Of a stretch of DNA of 64,000 nucleotides, positions 58,867 to 64,000 are shown in pieces. Location: the NCBI GenBank assembly GCA_013284265.1, contig JABTBR010000006.1:1-64000 (forward strand). Direction: 5' to 3'. This stretch comes from Oxalobacteraceae bacterium. GTDB lineage: Bacteria > Pseudomonadota > Gammaproteobacteria > Burkholderiales > Burkholderiaceae_D. The notes beneath the pieces are model-generated. The model was not told the origin of the DNA and searched no databases. It worked only from the letters and a program-made list of their open reading frames with translations. The position numbers and the translations under genes were made by a program. Every line of letters begins with the position of its first letter. Position 1 is the stretch's first letter.

Positions 58867-60768
58867 ATGGAATCAGCAAGCATTGCAATCGTCGGACTTG
58901 GGCCGCGCGGCCTGAATATACTGGAGCGCATCGCCGCCCTGCTGGGTGAACGTTCATCCAACATCCCTATGACCATCCACCTGATCGACCCGGCTATCCC
59001 GGGCCAGGGCGTGCACGCATGGTCGCAACCGCAGCACTTGCTGGTCAACACCGTGGCCGGCCAGATCACCATGTTCAGCGACGACACCGTGGAAGACTCC
59101 GGCCCCGCCGTGGCCGGCCCTTCGCTGCTGGACTGGGTACATGAGCGCGGCTACCGCTGCGTCGACGGCAAATTCATCATCTCCAGCGCCGGCACGGAAA
59201 TCGGCGAGAATGACTACCTGCCACGCTCGCTGCTGGGCGAATACCTGACCGCCGTCTGCGACCGGCTGCTGAAAAGCCTGCCGGCCAACGTCACGGTGCG
59301 CAATCACCGGCGCGAAGTGGTCAACATCAGCGAGTATGGCGACGGCTCGCTGGCCATCCATCTGCAAGGCGACTATGTGGTCGATGCCGATTTCTGCTTC
59401 CTCGCGCTGGGACACTGCGAAAGCCTGCCGGACGATTTCGACCTCACGCTGGAAGCGCAGGCGCGCCGGGGCCAGAGCAACAACAGCCAGTTGCGCTACT
59501 TCCGCAATCCCTATCCGATCAACTCCCTGTCGGCCATCAGCAGCCATGACCGCGTGGCCCTGTGCGGCACCGGCCTGACCGCCACCGATGTGCTGTCGGC
59601 GCTGACGGTGGGCATAGGCGGGGCGTTCGAGAAAGTGGGGCAGGACCGCATGCGCTACCTGGCTTGCGGCCGCGAACCGGCGATCACGATCTTCTCGCGC
59701 CAGGGCCTGCCGTTCGGCGGCCGCGCAGTCAACCAGAAGGGCGTCGGCGGCCAGTACAAGGCGCGCTACTTCACGCGCGAATTCATCGACGCGGCGCGCC
59801 ATGCGCTGTGCCTGCGCGAAGGGTCGCTGCAGCTCGACTTCGACCGCGACCTGTGGCCAACGCTGAAGCACGAGATGGCCTATGTGTACCAGTGCACCGC
59901 CAGCGGTGCCTGGGCCGAAGCGCGCGGCTTTGTGCCGGACGCCGCCAGCGTGGCGGCGATCGATGCCCTGATCGCTCCCTTGGCCGGCATCACTTTCGCC
60001 GATTACGCCGCCTACCAGCGGTACATCCACGACTATCTGCGCGACGATATCGCCGATTCGCTGCAAGGCAATGTGCAAAATCCGCGCAAGGCGGCCGCCG
60101 ATGTGATCCGCGACCTGCGCGACAACATCCGCTACGCGGTCGACCACTGCGGCCTGACGCCGGCGTCGCACCAGCGCTTCCTGTCGCACTGGTGCTCGAT
60201 CATGAACCGCATCGCCGTCGGCCCGCCGAAGGAACGCAATATGGAGCTGCTGGCGCTGATGGAGGCGGGCATCGTGCAATTTGGCCTGGGCCAGAATCCG
60301 CAGATCGGCTTCGATGCGGGTAGCAGCCGCTTCACGCTGGCCTCCACCGCCTTTGCCATCAATGAAACGGACAGCTTCGATGTGTTCGTGCGCGCCAAGA
60401 TCGATGTGTTCGAGCCGGAGAAAAGCACTTCGCGGCTGGTGCATAACATGCTGGCCTCGGGCCTGGCGGTGCCATTCCAGAACGGTGGCTTCAAGCCCAG
60501 CGGGCTGGCGGTGGACAAGTCGGCCAATCTGCTCAGGAGCGACGGCCAGGCGATGCGCAATATCTGGGCACTGGGGAATATCGTCGAAGGCTCGAACTTC
60601 TACACCTTTGTGCTGCCGCGTCCACAGGTCAATTCGCGCGCCATCCAGGACGCGGGCAAGGTCGTCATCGCCATGCTGGAGCGCATCGATGCGCGCGCCG
60701 CCGCACAGGAGGCGCTGCAAGCGAGCCAGCAGGCGGCCAGCGCCGCGCGCCAGGCCGAAACCGCCTGA
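58867..60768 (+). CDS. FAD/NAD(P)-binding protein of a biosynthetic operon
   Basis: 633 aa. The N-terminal dinucleotide site is ASIAIVGLGPRGLNILERIA, the GxGPxG form of the FAD-NAD(P)-binding (NAD_binding_9) family. Also seen are HLLVNTVAGQITMFSD, FLALGHCESLP, a second nucleotide site RVALCGTGLTATDVLSAL, and a C-terminal WALGNIVEGSNFYTF. It resembles large flavin monooxygenase-like proteins of natural-product clusters; the substrate is unknown. It is the first gene of an operon with sbnA-, sbnB- and diiron-enzyme genes; start ATG 58867 after GAGGCAGG. The last 30 residues are Ala/Gln-rich. Confidence 0.8.
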   Translation: MESASIAIVGLGPRGLNILERIAALLGERSSNIPMTIHLIDPAIPGQGVHAWSQPQHLLVNTVAGQITMFSDDTVEDSGPAVAGPSLLDWVHERGYRCVDGKFIISSAGTEIGENDYLPRSLLGEYLTAVCDRLLKSLPANVTVRNHRREVVNISEYGDGSLAIHLQGDYVVDADFCFLALGHCESLPDDFDLTLEAQARRGQSNNSQLRYFRNPYPINSLSAISSHDRVALCGTGLTATDVLSALTVGIGGAFEKVGQDRMRYLACGREPAITIFSRQGLPFGGRAVNQKGVGGQYKARYFTREFIDAARHALCLREGSLQLDFDRDLWPTLKHEMAYVYQCTASGAWAEARGFVPDAASVAAIDALIAPLAGITFADYAAYQRYIHDYLRDDIADSLQGNVQNPRKAAADVIRDLRDNIRYAVDHCGLTPASHQRFLSHWCSIMNRIAVGPPKERNMELLALMEAGIVQFGLGQNPQIGFDAGSSRFTLASTAFAINETDSFDVFVRAKIDVFEPEKSTSRLVHNMLASGLAVPFQNGGFKPSGLAVDKSANLLRSDGQAMRNIWALGNIVEGSNFYTFVLPRPQVNSRAIQDAGKVVIAMLERIDARAAAQEALQASQQAASAARQAETA

Positions 60769-60806
60769 GCCGCCACACCCAACCGAGCACCTGAGGAGAA
60801 GGCAAT

Positions 60807-61817
60807 ATGCATCTGAAGTCTGCACTCGATATTCTGCCCTGCGGCCTGTTCCTGGAAGTGCGGGACATCCTGCCGGACACGCCGGTCCAGCTGAAGCTGG
60901 AAGGCTTGTCGCTGTCCGGCTCGATCAAGATCAAGCCGGCCATCCACATGCTGGCGGCGCTGGAACGCAGCGGACGGCTGCGCCCCGGCATGCATGTGAT
61001 TGAAAGCTCGTCCGGCAACCTGGGACTGGCGCTGAGCATGGCCTGTGCCGTCAAGGGCTATGCCTTTACCTGCGTCAGCGACAAGAACATCTCGCCGCAA
61101 ACGGCGCAGCTGATCCAGACCTATGGCGCGCGCCTGATCGTGGTGCGCGAGCCCGACAGCAACGGCGGCTTCCTCGGCACCCGCATCGCGCTGATTAAAA
61201 CCATGCTGGAGCGGGACCGCCAGGCGATCTGGCTGAACCAGTACGAGAATGAGCACAACGCCGAAGCCCACTACCTGAGCACGGGGCCGGAGCTGCTGGC
61301 GCAGTTCCCCGCGCCCGATTTTGTCTTCGTCGGCGCCGGCACCACCGGCACGCTGGGCGGCGTGAGCCGCTACCTGCGCGAGCACGCACCGGCGGCACGC
61401 ATCATCGCCGTCGACAGCGAGGGTTCGGTCACCTTCGGCGGCGCGCCCGGCAAGCGCCATATACCGGGCCTGGGCACCAGCCAGCCGCCGCCCATCCGCG
61501 CGCTGTCGAGCTTTGACCAGTTGCTGATGGTGCCGGAGCTGGACACGGTGCGCATGTGCCACACGCTGGCGCGCCGCGGCCTGCTGCTGGGCGGCTCGTC
61601 CGGCACGGTACTGTGCGGCGTGCAGCGCCATGCGGCAAAGATTCCCGCCGGCGCCTGCGTGGTGGCGATCGCGCCCGATATGGGCGACCGCTATGTCGAC
61701 ACCATCTACAACCCGGAATGGCTGCAAGCCCATTTCCCCGCGCTGGAGCTGAATCCGGCGCCTACCCATACCCATACCCATACCCATACCCACTCCCATA
61801 CGGAACAGTCATGCTGA
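60807..61817 (+). CDS. sbnA: SbnA-like PLP enzyme for 2,3-diaminopropionate synthesis
   Basis: 336 aa of the cysteine-synthase (beta family) fold, closest in pattern to SbnA (N-(2-amino-2-carboxyethyl)-L-glutamate synthase). It joins O-phospho-L-serine and L-glutamate on the way to L-2,3-diaminopropionate. The PLP lysine is in LSGSIKIKPA (about residue 41), the phosphate loop is GAGTTGTLGG and the Asn block is SSSGNLGLALSM. GAGGAGAAGG is the ribosome site. The C-terminus ends in a His-Thr repeat (THTHTH) encoded by a hexanucleotide repeat, an unusual feature. It overlaps the next gene by 7 bases. Confidence 0.9.
   Translation: MHLKSALDILPCGLFLEVRDILPDTPVQLKLEGLSLSGSIKIKPAIHMLAALERSGRLRPGMHVIESSSGNLGLALSMACAVKGYAFTCVSDKNISPQTAQLIQTYGARLIVVREPDSNGGFLGTRIALIKTMLERDRQAIWLNQYENEHNAEAHYLSTGPELLAQFPAPDFVFVGAGTTGTLGGVSRYLREHAPAARIIAVDSEGSVTFGGAPGKRHIPGLGTSQPPPIRALSSFDQLLMVPELDTVRMCHTLARRGLLLGGSSGTVLCGVQRHAAKIPAGACVVAIAPDMGDRYVDTIYNPEWLQAHFPALELNPAPTHTHTHTHTHSHTEQSC
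61763..61798 (+). repeat. (CCCATA) hexanucleotide repeat inside sbnA
   Basis: About five CCCATA units followed by a CCCACT variant. Because the unit is six bases, changes in number keep the frame and lengthen or shorten the His-Thr tail. The repeat ends just before the sbnB start. Confidence 0.85.
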
Positions 61818-62926
61818 AACTTGCAAGTACCCAGTCGGCGCGCCTGCTGGAGCGGCCCAGCGCACCCCAGGCCACACCCGAATTCCGGGTGATCGGCGCC
61901 CAGCCCATCGCGCGCTGGATCGCCGCCAACACCCAGCCTATTTTTGAGCTGGTCAGCCAGGCTTACCTGGCTTATGCCCAAGGCAAGGCGCTCAATCCGG
62001 ACAGCTACTTCCTGCGCTTCCCCGACCAGCCGCACAACCGCATTATCGCGCTGCCAGCCTCGCTGGAGCAGGGCGCGGCGGAGCAGCCAGTGGCCGGCAT
62101 CAAGTGGATCGCCAGCTTTCCCGACAATGTCGCGGCGGGGCTGGATCGCGCCTCGGCCGTCTTCATCCTCAACGACCGCCGCACCGGCTACCCGCTGGCC
62201 TGCCTGGAAGGCTCGCTGATCAGCGCAGTGCGCACGGCGGCTTCCGCCGTGATCGGCGCCCACTATCTGCATGGCAGCGACCGCATCAAACGCCTCGGCG
62301 TGGTCGGTTGCGGGCTGATCGCGCTCAATGTGATCGACTTCCTGCGCCGCATGGGCTGGCAGATCGACGCCGTCAGCCTGATCGACCACGACATCGCGCG
62401 TGCCCATGCGCTGGCGCGGCAGCAGCCGCTGTCGGGCATCGCCTGCACCGGCGGCAGCCATATCGGCGCCATCGCCGAATGCGACATGGTGCTGTTCGCC
62501 ACCTCGGCCGGCGCGCCCCACGTACATGATCCGGCGCTGTTCGCGCACAAGCCCACCGTGCTGCACCTGTCGCTGCGCGATCTGGCGCCGGCCGTGATCC
62601 TGAGCGCGCAGAACGTGGTCGACGATGTGCAGCACTGCCTGAAGGCCCAGACGTCGCTGCACCTGACCGAGCAGCGCGAAGGCCATTGCGGCTTCATCGC
62701 CGGCAATGTGGCTGAGCTGATCGGCGCGGCCATCACGCCGGACTTCAGGCGCCCGCGCATCTATTCGCCGTTCGGCATGGGCATGCTGGACCTGGCGCTG
62801 GCGCAGGCCATCTGGCGCAGCAGCGCCGATGAGGAGGTGTTGCGCTATCCCGATTTCTTCCCTGTGCCTTATGGCCAGCATCCGACCAACGAACAACCCG
62901 ACCAGCCAGTGAGGCAGCATGCTTAA
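61811..62926 (+). CDS. sbnB: SbnB-like N-(2-amino-2-carboxyethyl)-L-glutamate dehydrogenase
   Basis: 371 aa of the ornithine-cyclodeaminase/mu-crystallin family. The NAD site is RLGVVGCGLIALNVIDFLRR; the substrate block is AGIKWIASFPDN and the second is LACLEGSLISAVRTAASAV. In staphyloferrin B synthesis SbnB oxidatively cleaves the SbnA product to L-2,3-diaminopropionate and 2-oxoglutarate. It begins at ATG 61811 within the end of sbnA (overlap ATGCTGA) and ends inside the next gene (ATGCTTAA), so the three are translationally coupled. Confidence 0.9.
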   Translation: MLKLASTQSARLLERPSAPQATPEFRVIGAQPIARWIAANTQPIFELVSQAYLAYAQGKALNPDSYFLRFPDQPHNRIIALPASLEQGAAEQPVAGIKWIASFPDNVAAGLDRASAVFILNDRRTGYPLACLEGSLISAVRTAASAVIGAHYLHGSDRIKRLGVVGCGLIALNVIDFLRRMGWQIDAVSLIDHDIARAHALARQQPLSGIACTGGSHIGAIAECDMVLFATSAGAPHVHDPALFAHKPTVLHLSLRDLAPAVILSAQNVVDDVQHCLKAQTSLHLTEQREGHCGFIAGNVAELIGAAITPDFRRPRIYSPFGMGMLDLALAQAIWRSSADEEVLRYPDFFPVPYGQHPTNEQPDQPVRQHA

Positions 62927-63968
62927 ACTCTCTTCCATCGTAACGGACAGCCCCGAGTTGCAGGGCTGGTCCTGGCCGCCGGTGCCGGCCTTCAGCGGCC
63001 TGTCGGCCGCGTGCAGCGAGTTCATCGCGCTGGATGCGGCGGTCCAGCGGGCGCGCCTGCGCCAGTGCGCTGGCCAGCCCGAGCAGCGCGGCGAACTGCT
63101 CAATGCGCTGCTCGGCACCATCTACTCCTATCACTACGGCTACGCCGACAGCCCCTGCTTCCTGCGCAACGATGTGGAACTGGAGTCGCGCCTGCTGCTG
63201 GCCAAGCTGGTGCTGGAGGATGACCTGGTCGACAGCTGGCTGCCGATCGAAGCCTTGCCCGTGCTGGACGGGCAGCAGGCCGCCGCCGACTATCTGCGCA
63301 CTTACGTCGATAGCAACAGCGCCGTCAGCCACCCGCTGTACGCCTGGCTGCGCGACGAAGCCAGCCCGCGCGCGCTGACTGAATTCCTGCGCCTGGAAAC
63401 CTGCCGTAATGAAGTGGTGGATGACGAGATCGCGCTGTTGCTGTGCGGCTTGCAGGGCAATATGAAAAAAGTGATCGCCTCGAACGTGTGGGACGAATGC
63501 GGCAACGGGGCGCTGGAGCGCTTCCACACCTACTGGCTGCGACGGCTGGTGAACCACCTGGACGACTGGGACGCGCTGCCGCGCTACCGCAGTAGCGCCA
63601 AGCCCTGGTTCTCGGCGATCATCTCCAATGTGTTCAATGCCTTCGTCACGCGCCCGGCGTACAAATGCCGCGCCTACGGCATGTTCATGACCACCGAGGC
63701 GCGGGTGGCGCCGCACTTTACCGCCATCCTGGCCGGGCTGGAACGCACCGGGCTCGATCACAAGGATATCGCGGTCTATTTCGACGCCCACATGAAGATC
63801 GACCCGCATCACACCGACGAACTGCTGAGCGCCCTGGCGACCCAGCAGCCGGCGCTGCTGCCGCTGCAGGTGGCCGAAGTACTGCGCGGCGCGCACTACG
63901 CGGTGGCGGCCGGCATGGCCCAGTACGACCGCGTGCTGGCCCATCTGCGCCGGCTCGACCAGCTCTGA
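62919..63968 (+). CDS. haem-oxygenase-like diiron enzyme (iron-containing redox family)
   Basis: 349 aa, all-helical. The C-terminal motif AHMKIDPHHTDEL holds His291, Asp295 and His298 in the HxxxDxxH spacing of haem-oxygenase-like diiron oxidases/oxygenases (HDOs such as UndA, BesC and the SznF core). A Glu ligand block FLRLETCRNEVVDDE (about 160-175) and FHTYWLRRLVNHL are also in place. HDOs cleave C-C bonds or oxidise amines on free amino acids. Following sbnA and sbnB, a reasonable guess is that it acts on diaminopropionate or a derivative. Overlaps sbnB by 8 bases. Confidence 0.75.
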   Translation: MLKLSSIVTDSPELQGWSWPPVPAFSGLSAACSEFIALDAAVQRARLRQCAGQPEQRGELLNALLGTIYSYHYGYADSPCFLRNDVELESRLLLAKLVLEDDLVDSWLPIEALPVLDGQQAAADYLRTYVDSNSAVSHPLYAWLRDEASPRALTEFLRLETCRNEVVDDEIALLLCGLQGNMKKVIASNVWDECGNGALERFHTYWLRRLVNHLDDWDALPRYRSSAKPWFSAIISNVFNAFVTRPAYKCRAYGMFMTTEARVAPHFTAILAGLERTGLDHKDIAVYFDAHMKIDPHHTDELLSALATQQPALLPLQVAEVLRGAHYAVAAGMAQYDRVLAHLRRLDQL

Positions 63969-63990
63969 ACCCCTCATCCCAAGGACAAAT

Positions 63991-64000
63991 ATGAAACGCT
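63991..64000 (+). CDS. start of the next operon gene (cut by window edge)
   Basis: ATGAAACGCT at the last ten bases, 22 bases after the diiron enzyme gene and behind AAGGACAA. Most likely the next gene of the same operon; nothing more can be read. Confidence 0.5.

Noticed and set aside
58954..60825. 623-aa open frame antisense to the FAD/NAD(P)-binding gene
   Set aside because: Composition typical of antisense frames in GC-rich genes, with no recognisable motif; the plus-strand gene has clear nucleotide-binding motifs.

Overview
The window looks like chromosomal DNA from a betaproteobacterium of the Oxalobacteraceae (Janthinobacterium/Duganella/Massilia type). This is inferred from the high GC, the PEP-CTERM sorting signal, the style of the signalling proteins, the Ku/LigD end-joining pair and an llpE-type RND efflux operon of the kind known from Burkholderia. 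No rRNA or species marker is present, so the genus is not certain.

Layout. 1-4.2 kb: two small genes on the minus strand (one cut short by a repeat), a secreted TolB-like propeller protein and an IS110 remnant. 4.2-10.4 kb: a three-level nest of mobile DNA. An IS4-family (IS50-like) element is split by a group II intron, whose reverse transcriptase gene is split by an IS66-family element with a perfect 8-bp target duplication. 10.4-12.7 kb: five small unrecognised genes on the minus strand. 12.9-25.2 kb: core-like DNA with two small exported proteins, a type II NADH dehydrogenase and a dense set of signalling genes (four kinases or receivers and a diguanylate cyclase). 25.4-28.4 kb: four tRNA-Arg(ACG) genes. 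Two lie in a near-perfect 1314-bp tandem duplication that also carries an antitoxin whose partner toxin has an internal deletion. 28.5-38.5 kb: a PEP-CTERM protein, a D-2-hydroxyacid dehydrogenase with a LysR regulator, and divergent to it a five-gene operon (63-aa protein, LlpE-like pseudo-hydrolase, RND adaptor, pump, outer-membrane channel).

38.7-49.1 kb is an accessory island of lower GC. It holds a zinc-ribbon protein, a 1242-aa nuclease-NTPase-helical-repeat protein that looks like a STAND/Avs-type antiphage sensor, an IS66 remnant, a gene preceded by five phased 31-bp repeats, a TnpB remnant, a secreted ricin-lectin lipase and a broken SnoaL-like gene. Two copies of a short element with inverted ends lie in it. 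49.1-58.7 kb: an NmrA-like reductase with a LysR regulator, two tandem Cache-domain proteins, LigD facing Ku, a stress-type SDR in an operon with Ku, and a GGDEF protein with an altered signature. 58.9-64 kb: the start of a biosynthetic operon (FAD/NAD(P)-binding protein, SbnA-like and SbnB-like enzymes for L-2,3-diaminopropionate, and a haem-oxygenase-like diiron enzyme), cut off by the window edge.

Two dispersed repeat families stand out. One is a ~105-bp, highly structured repeat. All three full copies lie between convergent genes, so it may be a mobile bidirectional terminator. The other is a ~87-bp element with GGGTCAGG ends; its copies or arms lie beside truncated genes. The best candidates for new biology are the Avs-like protein, the diaminopropionate/diiron operon, the tRNA/antitoxin duplication and these two repeat families.
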